NCBI GenBank assembly: GCA_964036045.1
Contig: OZ038402.1
Span: 5,132,427-5,196,426 of the forward strand
Source of the DNA: Eutreptiella sp. 'Long Island Sound 2002'
Taxonomy: Eukaryota > Euglenozoa > Euglenophyceae > Eutreptiales > Eutreptiaceae
DNA length: 64,000 nucleotides
Direction of reading: 5' to 3'
This document shows positions 41,641-53,203 of this stretch, one piece after another (positions within the stretch are counted from its first letter, which is position 1; each line of letters begins with the position of its first letter). The position numbers and the translations under genes are program-made. The notes beneath the pieces were generated by a model. That model searched no databases and had not been told where the DNA came from. It was given only the letters and a program-made list of their open reading frames with translations.

Positions 41641-42162
41641 CTGCCCTCCCAATGCAACCCTGGTGGGGGGGCGGGCTATGGGGCTCATGGGTGTGGGCGG
41701 GTCAGAGAGTCTATGACAGAAGGAGGGGGGGGGGGTCACACTGGTGCCTTGTGTTTACTGCATAAAACTGGTGGTGCCCGGGGGCCATCCAACCACACGG
41801 CACGTCTTGTTCACACTTGTGTGCAGTGGTATCCCCAAAGATGCCACTCCCCACCGAAAATCGATGGTGCTGGATGCCCCTGGGCCTGCCCAACGCCGCA
41901 GCACTGCACCCCGGGGCTGTCCTTCAGACCGGCAAAGAGAGGCGGGCGGATGGGGGGCTCTGGTGCAGACCACTCGGGCAAAGGCGCCGGCCGAACGACA
42001 CGTTTCGACACCCGGGGGCTCGGGCTGTGCTGCAGGCGGCACCCGTCAGAGAACGCGGACATACGGCACCCCCGTGTCACTGGGGGTGTGCCGCGGCAGG
42101 GACTTCGAGCCCAGGGTGTATTGTTGTAGCGGGCACCCCAAATTGCTGGTTTCATTGTGGTC

Positions 42163-42262
42163 CGGGCCGGGCGCAGCCCTGCAAAATCCCGGTTTGGGCC
42201 GGGCGCGGCCCTGCAAAGTCCCGGTTTGGGCGGGGCGCGGCCCAGCAAAGACCCCGTTAGGG
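42163..42262 (+). repeat. Tandem repeat, three ~32-bp units
   Basis: Three copies of GGGCCGGGCGCGGCCCTGCA then AAATCCCGGTTT, with small changes. Confidence 0.75.
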
Positions 42263-42605
42263 CCGGGCGTTGTACAAACACGTCGAGTCCGGCCGCCATC
42301 GGTCGGCCCCCAACCGCCACCGAGGAGAACGGATACGAGGGCCCCGGGCCTCTCTTCTCCCACCGCCCTCGGGAGCGCGCGGGACGGCCCGGGGAGATGT
42401 CGTTACGTGGCCTTCTTGGGACCGCCGCACCGAGCTCGTCCACGGGGTTCAAGTGCATGAGGGAGGGGAGCCGCGGCAGTTCACACGGGCCCGCACACGG
42501 ACCGGGCGGCCGCAACCTGTTGGCGGTTCTGCATTGAACGAAATCCTGCTCCAGCCTGTGGTCTGGTGCAGGGGTGGGCGGATTTTCAACTCCAAAGGGG
42601 GGGAG

Positions 42606-42642
42606 GCGATACAGACGCCCCCCCAAAAAAGGCTCAATTGAC
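42606..42642. repeat. Micro-palindromic element, family 2 (degraded copy)
   Basis: Keeps the end GGCTCAATTGAC (42631-42642) with a diverged left arm. Same orientation as the copy at 2258-2308. Confidence 0.45.
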
Positions 42643-42855
42643 GGACCCCCCAAAATCCTACCGAGACTGACCCCCGGGCCCCGGAGGTGACCCGCACCTA
42701 AAATTTGGCAAAAAATGAAAATCGGTTTTTTGGAGTCAGCGGGTCGAGGGGGTTCAGAAAAGTCATCATTGCCATGTATTTGGTGGATTTGACCATTTTC
42801 AATGCTCAAAAAGCGCCTTCGGTGCCAGAATTCATAATGGCTGATTGATGGTCCT

Positions 42856-42912
42856 GTCAATTGAGCCCTTTGCCCGAACCCCCCGCGACTAGATTTTGAG
42901 GGCTCTATTGAG
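42856..42912. repeat. Micro-palindromic element, family 2 (copy 3)
   Basis: GTCAATTGAGCC (42856-42867) and GGCTCTATTGAG (42901-42912) as inverted ends, 57 bp in total. Confidence 0.6.
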
Positions 42913-44357
42913 CCCCTCCCCCCGCAGTTGAAACCCCGGCTTCCCTGCGCGAATTGGGCTATGGAACGTGCTGCAGCGGGTGGATTGCTGCGACTTGCAT
43001 CAGCGACTTGTGTCCGCGCGTTGGGCGTGGAGGCGGAAGTGACAGGCAGCACCACGGACACCGGGCGTCGTCCTGCATGGGGCAGTGTCCCAAGCGCACA
43101 GCCACGCGGCCCCCCTCTGCAGAAGTCCCAGGGCGGTGATGGCGGGTGCCGAAGCGGCCCACGTGACCCAGTGGCGGTCCTGCAAGTGCCCATGTTTGCC
43201 CAAAGGGCTAGGAGAGGGGGGGGGGTGTTTGGGGCCCTGGCCAGCCCCAGCCTGCCCACCCACCCACCCACATCAGAAAAGATTGTCCTCCGGCAAAAAA
43301 TGAAATTTATCAAAGGGACCGGAAATTTGAGGCCGATCGTAGGTACACAAACTTTTTTTTGGCCTCCGACCGGGTTCTCCCTAAGCAATACCCTGGTCTG
43401 GAATGTCGAATTCGCTGAAGTGTACCCCTGGGACGCCTTCCGTGCCGGTCCCCGGGTGGCGATGTGGCGGCATTCCACGTCCGGCTCCCGGTCTTCATGC
43501 AGAGATCTTCGGGGGGCATGTGAGCGGCCCTCGTCGATGCATGGCCGAGGCCGGAGGCCGGGGGTGTTCCGGCACCGAAGTCGCTCTCAAGCGGCGTACG
43601 CCGGCGGGCTCCGTCGCTGCGTCTTGTTCGGGACGTGCCCCAGCGGGTCCTCAAAAGCCGAAGCCCCCGACGGAGAAGACGCCTTTCGCCCGACTGCAGA
43701 TATCCTTCGCCTTCCGGGCCACGGTCCCCTTCGCGATCGCACTCCGGAGGGAGCGCTGGCACACGCCCATCTCATCGTAGGGCACCTGCGGAGGTACGGG
43801 GGACATGCCATGCACGCCTTGTGCGGGGGTGGGCAGGGGAGTATTCGACGGGGGGAAAGGGGTGCCCGGGGCCCGAAAGTTTGTGTCCCAAAATTGGCCC
43901 GATCAGATTTTCCCGATTGTAGATTTCGTTCGTAGACGAGGGCGACCCGGTCGCGGGCGCGTGGGGGCGTTTGCACACATAAGACAAGGCACAGGCGGTG
44001 ATGCGGGGGCGTCCACAACCTGCACGCCAGCAAAAACGGACGAACGCAGGGCGTCCGCGTCAGAACACGTCAGAGTGTTGCGCGTCTGTGACGGATCTGC
44101 CCCGTCGCCAGCCTCACTCCCTCACAACGCCTGCGGTCCACTGCAACTCCGGGGGAGGGGGGCCCTTGGAGCCTGTTTCCCAGACCCCCAGCCCCAAGCG
44201 CCGGGCCCACCAAAAACACCGGAGGACGTCTGAAATCGGCCAAAAAAGTGATTTCACACGGAAATCGGGCAAATCTCATTCACCCCCATTTGTTTCCAAG
44301 CCCCTGTTCTGGACCCAGTTCAGGTTTGACGGGGGAGAAACTGAGGCCCAGCCCTTC

Positions 44358-44432
44358 GAGAGCGGTTGGACAGGCGGTTGGAGGAGGTTGCCAAAGCGGT
44401 TGGGGGTGGTTACTGTCGCATTGTGCGGCATT
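44358..44432 (+). repeat. Dispersed repeat R1 (partial copy)
   Basis: GAGCGGTTGGACAGGCGGTT, then GGAGGAGGTTGCCAAAGCGG and TTGGGGGTGGTTACTGTCG. It ends early compared with copy 2. Confidence 0.7.
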
Positions 44433-44653
44433 CGCTTGGTCCCTGTTGCCTGCTCCTGTTGCTTCCGCCTAACTTAAAGGGCCAGGGGGCGGGGGGTCCT
44501 GGGACTCCCGGGACTACGGCAGGGCGTCTTCCAGACCCCTCCCCCCCCCAGTTCACACCGGCTCCATGGGCCCTCCTCCCCCGGGGGGCCAAGCGCGTCC
44601 TCGAGGATGCCCCCCCCCCCCCAAACTCACCCACCCACCCCTCCACACCTCCA

Positions 44654-44806
44654 TCAGCCACAGGGCGTTGCGGCGGAGGGCCTGCAGGCTCCTCATGTCG
44701 TGGGAGAAGGCCTGGTCGAAGAGGACCACGGCCTGCGCGTCCGGCCTCACCAGCCCTTTCCGCTTGAGGCTGGTCAGGTGCCGCAGGACCTGTTGCAGGA
44801 ACGCAG
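44654..44806 (-). CDS. Hypothetical exon (helical)
   Basis: Minus-strand exon after a pyrimidine-rich acceptor (CCGCATCTCCTCAG), about 50 codons: FLQQVLRHLTSLKRKGLVRP, then AQAVVLFDQAFSHDMRSLQ and RRNALWLME, ending at GAG|GTGTGG. Its strong amphipathic helical pattern and third-position GC bias make it a convincing coding exon. Neighbouring exons were not found: C-rich DNA lies on the 3' side and GC-poor DNA on the 5' side. No family is assigned. Confidence 0.45.
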
Positions 44807-45053
44807 AGCTGAGGAGATGCGGACTCGTGCCGTGGCAGCGGCAAGCGGCAGAGTGCCATGACCAGTATTCTCGGGCATTGAGCGGGACACTGTGACTGCG
44901 AACTTAAGGGGGGGAAAGGAATAAAAAAAATACCTTCGTAATGCCAACAGAAAAAAACGTTCACGGGGACGCTTTCTGCTTCATGGCCATGGGACCTTCT
45001 CTACTTCAAAGGTTGGCGGTTGGTGGCGGTTGGTCCCTGGGGGCTGTCCGTAA

Positions 45054-45103
45054 GGGCTGTCCTAAACAATAAAAAAACAAATCCGGCTTCTTAAGGACAC
45101 CCC
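45054..45103. repeat. Micro-palindromic element, family 1 (diverged copy)
   Basis: GGGCTGTCCTAAAC ... CTTAAGGACACCCC around an A-rich centre. A tandem partial left arm (GGGCTGTCCGTAAG) precedes it at 45041. Confidence 0.5.
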
Positions 45104-46296
45104 TGCCACTGGCGCGCTCTAAGCGGTACTGTGCCAGGCCCATCTGACGACGCCCATCGCGGTTCAGTGACACCACCCCCATTAGTCATGCGGCGCTAAA
45201 TGGCAATCATTTTGCGTGGAGGGATGTGACATGGCGGGCCGTTTGCTGAGTAAAACTGAAGGGGAAAGAAATCGGACCGTCCAGTCGCCAGCTCAGCGTT
45301 CCGGTACACAATTGGACGGCACTTGAAGGGCAACCAACGGCGGTTGGAGGGTGCCCAGCGACGGTCGGAGGGGAACCGACGGCAATGGTATAGAGCAATC
45401 GACGGCGGTTGGAGGGGGATGTTTTAACACAGCAGGAAAAAGGGCAAGACATGTCCACGAAAAAACGCCCTGTGGCATGCCCACGAAGCCATCCTCCCAA
45501 CTCCTCCCACTCCAACATAGACCAGGGTTTCGACTCCACCGCACCTCCCAACGCGGCACGGCGCGCGGCGAAGGGCCGCACAAGCGGCTCTTTGTTTTAT
45601 TTTTTTTTGTAAAGGCTAAAGCCAAAATCCGAGCGAAAGTTCGAGTATGAAAATTAGTCTATAGCCGCACAAGCGGCTGTCTTGGCCCTACCCTTTCTGC
45701 TGCCCCATGGCGGCGGGGCGTGGAACCGAAGGCGTACCCGTCACACCGCGCTGCGGACCCACCCCGCACAGGCGACCCACCCGTTGGACGGGGCAGGGGT
45801 GCAATGCCACTGCTCACTCGGGCAGGGCATCCACCCGGAGCGCTGGCCTCTGGGCAGTGCAGATGTGCAACTCAGTGAGTGTGACTCGGAACGCCCCATC
45901 GGCATCTGATGCGGTCAGTCGGACCCATGTATCTACTGCCGGGGGGGGGGGGGGGGGGTAAGACCTAATTAAAAACCAACCAATGAAAACTTGAGGTAAT
46001 GCACTCCACAGTCAGGCATCAGTGCATCTCTATTCTCTGTGCCAACCCTGGCTAAACTTTGGAGGCAAGAAAATTTGAATTTCCGAATCTAAAGTTACAC
46101 AATGCAATTTGCTTTTTGTCTCCTCAGATTTGTGCTGGTTTGGTCCGAGCCTCATTTCTGACTACTGCCGGGGGGAGGGGGGCATGCGTCCTAAAATATG
46201 TTCAGCAAGCTACTTCACGACGGGGATTGCACAAGATCCAGATGGTTCTGTGGAAGGATAAAGCAACTCTTTTTGAACCCCCCAAATAATGTGGAA
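45104..46296. other. No gene recognised
   Basis: Contains GGCGGTTGGAGGG / GACGGTCGGAGGGG repeats (about 45340-45420), a poly-G tract (45941-45958) and two copies of GCCGCACAAGCGGCT (45573, 45663). Open frames are weak. Confidence 0.4.
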
Positions 46297-46842
46297 CTAC
46301 GCACCCAACACGACGAAAAGGCCCGATTGCCACCCCCCAAATGAGTCTTCCCCACAACCTGATGGCACTGTTGCTGAGGGTTGCTCAACCGAGGTGCTCG
46401 GTGTCGTCTGGCATTCATTCAATGGGCACCGCCATGTTCCAAGTGGGTTTGGATGCGCGCCTCCTCCATTGAAACAAACAGCACGATGGCACACGGGCGG
46501 TGCACAGGCAAACAGAGACCCAGAAATCCTCAAAAGAGGGGGCGGGTTGCACAATAAGTCTCCACGCATGTTTTTCCCCTTGGAAATTGTACCCCACAAA
46601 ACTTGGCCCCGCGGTCCGGGAGGCTGCGGAGACGTGCACGCACCGTGCCAAACCTCTTCGTTCCTCAGCATTGGGGGCTGCTGCCACCACGTGTAGACAT
46701 CCCCATCCGGGCAGCGGTCTTGATACTTGTGGCACACCACGGAAAAGTTGTTGAGCTGCAGCACTAACGACCTGTGGATTTGGGGATGATACTGGGGCAC
46801 TTCCTGCCTGCAACCGCAGGGCTCCGACCAGACAACGGCCAT
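46297..46842 (-). CDS. Hypothetical protein (candidate exon)
   Basis: Minus-strand open frame with an ATG at 46842. The first half reads like protein (AVVWSEPCGCRQEVPQYHPQ, LNNFSVVCHKYQDRCPDGDV, NEEVWHGACTSPQPPGPRGQ). The second half (toward 46297) is Pro/Ser/Cys-rich and may not be coding. No known domain. TATT/promoter signals were not identified. Confidence 0.3.
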   Translation of the reverse strand: MAVVWSEPCGCRQEVPQYHPQIHRSLVLQLNNFSVVCHKYQDRCPDGDVYTWWQQPPMLRNEEVWHGACTSPQPPGPRGQVLWGTISKGKNMRGDLLCNPPPLLRISGSLFACAPPVCHRAVCFNGGGAHPNPLGTWRCPLNECQTTPSTSVEQPSATVPSGCGEDSFGGWQSGLFVVLGA

Positions 46843-47109
46843 TGGCGACCGAGTAAAGCGATGGCGGTGGGCGGTGGGCCAACGGGGGGTTGGCGATCGA
46901 GTGATGACGCCGACGATTCACCGACGGCATTCGGCGACCAATGAACCGGAGTCGACGGTTGTGAGGGGGTATGGGCGGTGGGTGGCGGTGTTGGCAGGCT
47001 CCTGGGCGGGAGGGGCATCGACTCGAGCGTCCCAGCCACTCCGGAGACGTCTGCTTACCGTTTGTGGTCTTCTCAGACAGGATTGCCGTGATTCCCCTCC
47101 TTGCACCCC
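46843..47109. other. No gene recognised
   Basis: GGCGGTGGG-type repeats; nothing further. Confidence 0.35.
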
Positions 47110-47303
47110 CTGTGTGACATTCCGTCTGGTTGTTGTTTCTTTACGGGCCCCTGAACAGTCGCCCGTTCTTCCCTTCGCATGTTGTGTCGGGTCGCTGCGT
47201 TCTGTCGGCCGCTGCGGCCGGTGCTCCTGCTGGTGTCGTTTCCGCAGTCGCGGAGCCCCGTCGTTGGTGTGTTGGGGCTGTGCTGGATGTGGCAGGATGT
47301 GCC
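47110..47303. repeat. Dispersed ~195-bp repeat R2 (copy 1; inverted relative to 56531-56732)
   Basis: TGTGTGACATTCCGTCTGGT then TGTTGTTTCTTTACGGGCCC, CTTCGCATGTTGTG and GGCCGCTGCGGCCGGTGCTC match the reverse complement of 56531-56732 over almost the whole length. Confidence 0.75.
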
Positions 47304-50300
47304 GTTTGCGCGTCAGCGGTGCCCAGTAGTTGGCGTACCGGGGGTTGTGCTGGTTGTTGCCGGGGTCGTTTGACTGTTTTTGCTGTCCACGCGCCGCTGT
47401 CCACAAGCCGTCCATAGCCTGCCTCGCTGTGTTTCTGTGCGCGTGAGGCCCAGGTGCCCTGTTCCTCCCACACCCCCCCTCGCCTCCGTGGTCCGACCCA
47501 GCCCTCGGGCGCAAAACGGCCTTGTTTCAGGGGTTGAAGTGGATCATATCGGATCATGGAGCAAAATGGTGGAGCCCACCATCGGGACACAACTTCAAAA
47601 CCTACGCTCATGCCATTACACTCGTGACAGCTCTGCGCATACAATCGAATCCGCGCGCATGGGGAGTGCTCCTGGGGAGTGCTTTTGACTGAGAGGTGCT
47701 TGACGTTTAGCCCACACCAATGAAGCCACCCACCAAACGCACGGCAGGCACAGCACACCGCGTGGCAGCCACCCAGCACAAGCCCGGACCGCACTTAGGA
47801 AGGCGTGTGGTTGACGGACGAGAGTGGTGCGCCTCAGCTTGGTCTCTCCCCAGGTGAGGCAATCCGTGGGCCACTAAGACCCTCTTCGGACAGCCAAAGC
47901 CCAACGCCCCCCCTCGCCGCGGCGTGCGAAGCCCGGGGTGGGATGCGACCACACAAACCATCCGCTCCGGAGATCCTCAGTGCCAATGCCATCACTCTTT
48001 TCCTGGGGCAATCCCATGCATCAAAACATGTGGCACACGCTGGCACGTCGATGCATCAAGAGCCCAGCACCTCCTCATCAAGTGGCGGCAGTACTTTCTT
48101 TCGGCCTCCACCGCGACGGTGGATCGCGCTACTTGTGCATAGCATGCCACGCTGTCGCCCGTCCGCGTGCCTAAGGACGTGTTGGGCGAGCTGCGTCCGA
48201 GGAGGGGGGGAAGCGACGCGCGCGCATCAATACATCCGCCGTGATGCGTGTGACGGATGGAAACGGGATGGATTTTGCAGGATCGCCTCCCATCCGCATC
48301 TCAAGCGAACCGGCATCCATAGAGCAACCCCTCCCCCGCCGCCGTTGGATCGCCTTCGAGTGAATCGCTTCCGGAAGTTTTTGGTGGACGGCTTTGGTCA
48401 ACTGGGTCAATGTTCGGAGATTGCGTCCATACCGTTTGTCTGCCCGCCGGACATGTCTGACGTGACTTGCAAATAGGTGCCTGTGGCTGTAACGGGGTTT
48501 TATGCTTGCTTCCCCGTAGCACTTGTAACCCTCCATTTGTAGTAGTTGTAACGGATTTCTTCTTGCTTCCCGAATGCCCCATCTATAACCGGCGGGTGTA
48601 TGTGTGCGAGTGTGTGAATGGGAGTTCCAATTCCATCCATCGACACATACCATAAGCCCAATGCCAGTTATTCCGCGTTTTTGCCCCTCGCTACAATTTG
48701 ACAGGGTGCATGGGCCGTTTTGCCAAGGTGTGCACCCCACAACCCACTTGCCGGTCCCGATGCCCGCAATCCGAGCCTTAGTTGCCAAGAGTTCTTTTCC
48801 TTGTCAGTATTGTGCTACCTTGCGTGTGACAAACCGTATTGGCAACACATGGCCAATGTGTGCCATTCACATTGAGCGTCGTGATATTCGTGTTGACAAC
48901 GATGCTCTTCAAAGTTGTTGAGCCCTTGCCCTCGTCACTACGTGGACAACATGCAGACGGCCACCTTCTGATGACTCTCGCATGAAGATTCAAGCAAGGG
49001 GGCCGTGCCACAACGCTCCGGAATACGACGAAGAGAATTGTTTGCTACACACCCAGTCGGTGAAGCGACTTGGTTAATCGTCTACTAAGGGTACAAACGA
49101 AGACGCCGTGCTTGGGCCGCTTCGTGCGGAGTTTGCGGGACCACCATGCCTGAAATAGGCAACGTGTCGATCATAGAGATTCCCTTTGCCACTTTTTGCG
49201 GCATTGGCTTTGCCAAAAGTACAAGTACAAGTGAACGTGCATCTGACGGAAGACCAGGGTTTTGTTGTTTGATACATGGAGTACACATCCCGCATTGTCA
49301 CGGAGCATGCGGATGAGTGGCTACATCAAAGGCCTCGTCCAATGGTGTGTGCGGGTGCATCACAGGCCTCACCTAATCGGGTGTGGCTACATCACAAGCC
49401 CACTCTCTCTAGCACCAAACCGTCGTAGGTATTCTCTAATCCTTCTCTCCATCAACAGAGGCACCAACAAAATGCAAACAAAGCACATGCAAAAGAGGTA
49501 GATGGCCTGAGCTAAAGCTTTTGAAGTTTAATAGGGTGTGTGTGTAATGAGAAACCTAACCTGCCGAGCACTCACTCGGACGGTATTAGTCCACGACTAG
49601 GACTAAATGAGATGTCTTGGGCACGGGAAACGCACACGAGAGGCACCTATTTCCACCACATCTTTATCTTGCAATCGGGAAAGAATAGCCGTTTGTACCG
49701 CTTGCGGGGACCGGATCGGTGAAAAGTCCATCGCCTTGACGCGTTGTTGGCAGTCGAGGATGGGTTGCGATACATTTGAGCTCTCGAGGCTCTCCACGGG
49801 CATGAAGTAAAATAGGTAGACGAGCAAAGCCGCCAAAGTTTGAGAGGGTGCCTAAATGAGCGGTAGGTGCACGATGGTGCAACACGGTGCTTCACAAAAT
49901 GTTGTCTCCTAGAAAACCGATGTCATCGTTCGTCGCAACAATTTCACACACATGTGCATGTGTGAAGATAGGATATCCATGCTCCCGCGTAAGGCCCACA
50001 AATCGGGGTTCCCATGTGTGCACATGGGTGCGATGGGTGCACAACTCGTGCCATGGTGAAGCGGAGGCAACCAAGTTGCACCCGAGGACCGACCACGAGC
50101 ACCACAACCCCCCAACCGCCATGTACAGATAGATACCTTGCCCCACATGACGAAGGGACGGCGCACTTCTTGACGAATTGAACGCCATGGGGTACGTTGA
50201 GGAAATATTTTCCACCCGGTGGGCTCGCATTTTGTGGCCATCAAGGCACATAACTGGATTCCATTTTGGCCTCGAAGGCTTTTCTATATACGAACAAAGT

Positions 50301-51346
50301 TGTGATCCACGTGCCACATATGGCCTTGCTATTTGTCGTGGAAGAATCGTGCGAGGGGATGCTCCTAAGGCACTTGCATGTGTGCAACAGCCAAAGGCCA
50401 ACGAATACATTTCAATCTTGCAATGATTTGCATTGCCATTGACGTGTTGCTACTCGGGTTGCCAAACCACGTATTCGGCCTTTCCGGATCCGGGCATAGC
50501 GCCGAAGGCTGCAAAAATCGGTGTTCAACCCAAGGGCACAACAAGAGCACATGCATATGCGCACGCATGTGTGTAGGTCATTGCCGCTTGAAAGAACCGG
50601 TGACTGGTGGGTTCGCAAATTTGCTAAGCAAGTCGGCACCAAAAATGCAAACTCGTCAGGTGAGATTATGTTTTTCATGGAACAAGCAATCTCTCATGAC
50701 GCCTTTAGCTTACTGAAGGCAGCCAATTCTAGTGTTTCTTTCGACGGCCATTTTATTGACCACTCCCACTACCACATGCATCTTGGGATGCTCACAGGAG
50801 CATCAACAGAATGAGCATCGATCTCAAGTCATGTGCCATTTATATTCCATTGCAAAGCTCACACTCAACCAAAAATGCAGAGTCAACAAGCATAGCACGC
50901 ATGTTGCAAGTAGAGCATGCACCTCCCAGGCTGCCATTACGAGCAAGTGCACTCGTTAATAGCGTTTCGAATGTACCAATCCATCTGCCTGAAGCCTCAG
51001 TTCCTTTCACTGAGTGGCATTTGGCCTGGCATTTCTTGCAATTTGCGGATTTGGGGGGGGGGGGGGGCTCCAGTCCGGCGATTCCCATTCTCAAATCCGT
51101 CATCGGGACTGCCGGAAATCCAAAAACGACCCTCTGTGGCTGGAACCTTGTTCTTTTCTGCTGCGTGTTTGCTTGCTTGTAAGACGACGAATCAATAGAT
51201 CAGCATAATTGTGATTTAATCGGCTCGTCGACAGTGTTGCCACCACAGTATTGCCTTGCGTTTCCGACCTGTTTTGGCTGGTTTTGGAAAAGTCGTTTTT
51301 TCGTACTTTTTTTGCGTAGCGCCAATATGGCGCCAATTTTCACACT
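47304..51346. other. Faint coding fragments, no gene established
   Basis: Stretches with some protein character: plus 48640-48921 (CQYCATLRVTNRIGNTWPMC), plus 50178-50426 (YVEEIFSTRWARILWPSRHI, then FHFGLEGFSIYEQSC) and minus 51103-50840 (KCHSVKGTEASGRWIGTFET, then CSTCNMRAMLVDSAFLVECE). They have no recognised domain, start or splice pattern and may be remains of mobile elements. A poly-G tract lies at 51054-51067. Confidence 0.35.
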
Positions 51347-51505
51347 ATGAAGACAAAGTTGGACATTGTAGCCACTGCTGCAATCCGTAAATCTAGTTGG
51401 CTTACTCGTTGTAAGGTTCCAGTTGAGCACGCTAGTGAGGCACACATTGGACTGGGGTCCTCCGCAGGTGCTAAATCCGCCATCCTAAAAGGAACAACGG
51501 CTTGA
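51347..51505 (+). CDS. Small hypothetical ORF (52 aa)
   Basis: ATG at 51347 to TGA at 51503-51505. The peptide begins MKTKLDIVATAAIRKSSWLT and has ordinary protein composition. No motif. Could be a first exon or chance. Confidence 0.2.
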   Translation: MKTKLDIVATAAIRKSSWLTRCKVPVEHASEAHIGLGSSAGAKSAILKGTTA

Positions 51506-52031
51506 AGATTTCTCTGGTTGGTGTGGAGGTGTTGCGATTTTTGTGGGGGCGTATTTTATCACATTACTGTAGGATTTGTAGATTTTCGGCAAAATTCAAC
51601 GAAAGCTGGCAGAAAAGGATGCAAGGTTGTCGTCCCCAGCTGGAATGAGGGGTCTTCATCGCCGGCATCATGTTACAACATTTCAATGTTGGCCGAAAAC
51701 AACATGTTGGGCCCAGGCCATGAGTCGGTACGATGCCGAGGGTGGGAGATGCGGTGGGGGCAGGGTGGTGTGTCTATGTGCGGGGAGGGGGGCTTTGGTG
51801 TGTGGGGGGGGAAGTTTTGTGGGGGGCGAGGGTCATTCGCCCATTTCCAGACTCAGTGAAGCTTGCACGTTTGCTCTGCATGTCGCTCGCATGGCGGTCG
51901 CCTCCATGGGGAGAGAATATGCGACAATCCGAGAATTTTCGGTTGAGAATAGGAATGGCCGGACCCCCCCCCCACCCTCCCTCCCTCCAACACAGGTCGG
52001 TGGCCCCACACTCCCTCCTGCACCCGTGTAC

Positions 52032-52219
52032 CTCCGTAGCAAAAGACACAAGCACCAGATAAAGACCAGCATCCTCAACACACTGCATCTCCTTTCGAAA
52101 ATCTGTAACCTTCTTGTCATTCCTACTCAAACACCAATACATTTCCAAGTTGTCCTCAATTTTACGAGCTGTGTCATACATTTCCTGTAACGCAATGAGG
52201 TCACACTTTCCTTCCTTGG
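52032..52219 (-). CDS. Hypothetical exon (helical, charged)
   Basis: A minus-strand stretch of about 62 codons with strong coding character: CDLIALQEMYDTARKIEDNL, YWCLSRNDKKVTDFRKEM and VEDAGLYLVLVSFATE. It ends at GAG|GTACAC, a plausible donor at 52031-52030. Upstream edge near 52219, where AG acceptors exist. No family. Downstream sequence (51780-52000) is C/G-rich and non-coding. Confidence 0.4.
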
Positions 52220-53203
52220 ATGCATTTCTTCACCTGCGACATGCTACTTGTGATCGTAGGTCGCCAGATGTGGTTTCCAGGCTACAATGCAGTTGTTAGG
52301 GGCCGCCACGAACATACAGCCACTACCACATCCTTGTCGAGGGGGAGTAACATGAGCGTGTGCATGCCACATGATCACACGAATGCTAAAGGTGAAACAA
52401 CCGCACACTTCTTGCTTTCCGAAAACGTATGTTCCCTTTGTAGTTTAGCTGAAAGGGGCTGGAGAGGTGCTTGGCTAGCGCTTTGTGGCCATGTGTGCCC
52501 AACGACGCCTTCATCTTGCCCGGTTCGTGTCACTTGGAGGTTGGTGCAGCCGGAAATTTTGGGTGGACTAATTCACTATTCGTTGAGTGGCATGGGGCCT
52601 TGCCAACACCCGCCCCGCATTGGGCGTGGGGAGGCACGGGACCAAGAAATTTTTTTGTCCACATCCGAAAACACGTTGAATGCACATAGGATGCGGGTTT
52701 GTTGTGCGCTTCAAGGGGTCCTCGGTCCCTACCATAGTTGCTTCAGGTCTCAAGCCTATATGCCATCAACCCCGTGGTTCGAGTCTTGTGTCCATTTTGG
52801 ACAACCAAGAAGTTATTGAGAATGCTGTTTGAGAGACAATTTTGTTGCAACCAGTGAAAGCTTTGATCCATGATTCATTGTGTGGAATGTGATGGGAAAA
52901 CGTTAAGGAATGTGATCCAGCCGTGCATTCGAGTTCTTGAGGAATTGCTGTGTGCTACCGAAGTTGAAGAACTTTGGTGGAGGTGAGGATTCGTGTGTCA
53001 TCTACACCACTTTTCGGGTTACCAACGGAGTCCTCGTTTCATGACGATAAGCATCACTTTGTTGTGTGCGGTGTGCAACGTGGATTGCCTTGTGCCCGAA
53101 TCGCGATTCAACGGTAAGGATTTTGCATGGAACCCCGAACTTCTACGTTGCTGCAACCTCCATGCACAGCCATAGAGTACCGAATCTGTTCTCGCGCCCA
53201 GCT
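52220..53203. other. No gene recognised; region upstream of the carboxypeptidase
   Basis: A plus-strand open frame at 52220-52819 has weak composition. No TATA or other promoter element can be named with confidence for the gene starting at 53204. Confidence 0.35.

Larger units (their letters stand above)
41641..44357. other. GC-rich region with long but non-coding open frames
   Basis: Open frames of several hundred codons occur on both strands (for example 43478-41811 minus, 42928-43935 plus), but their peptides are Arg/Pro/Gly/Ala-rich and low in hydrophobic order, as expected from GC-rich DNA with few stops. Within it lie a 32-bp tandem repeat (42163-42262) and two family-2 micro-elements. 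The pairs at about 43350/43870 and 42715/43300 (GGCAAAAAATGAAA) show minor internal duplication. No gene is supported. Confidence 0.45.

Noticed and set aside
41811-43478. 555-codon minus-strand open frame
   Set aside because: GC-rich DNA with few stops. The peptide is Arg/Pro/Gly-rich, includes a translated 32-bp tandem repeat and has no motif. Equally long frames exist on the other strand.
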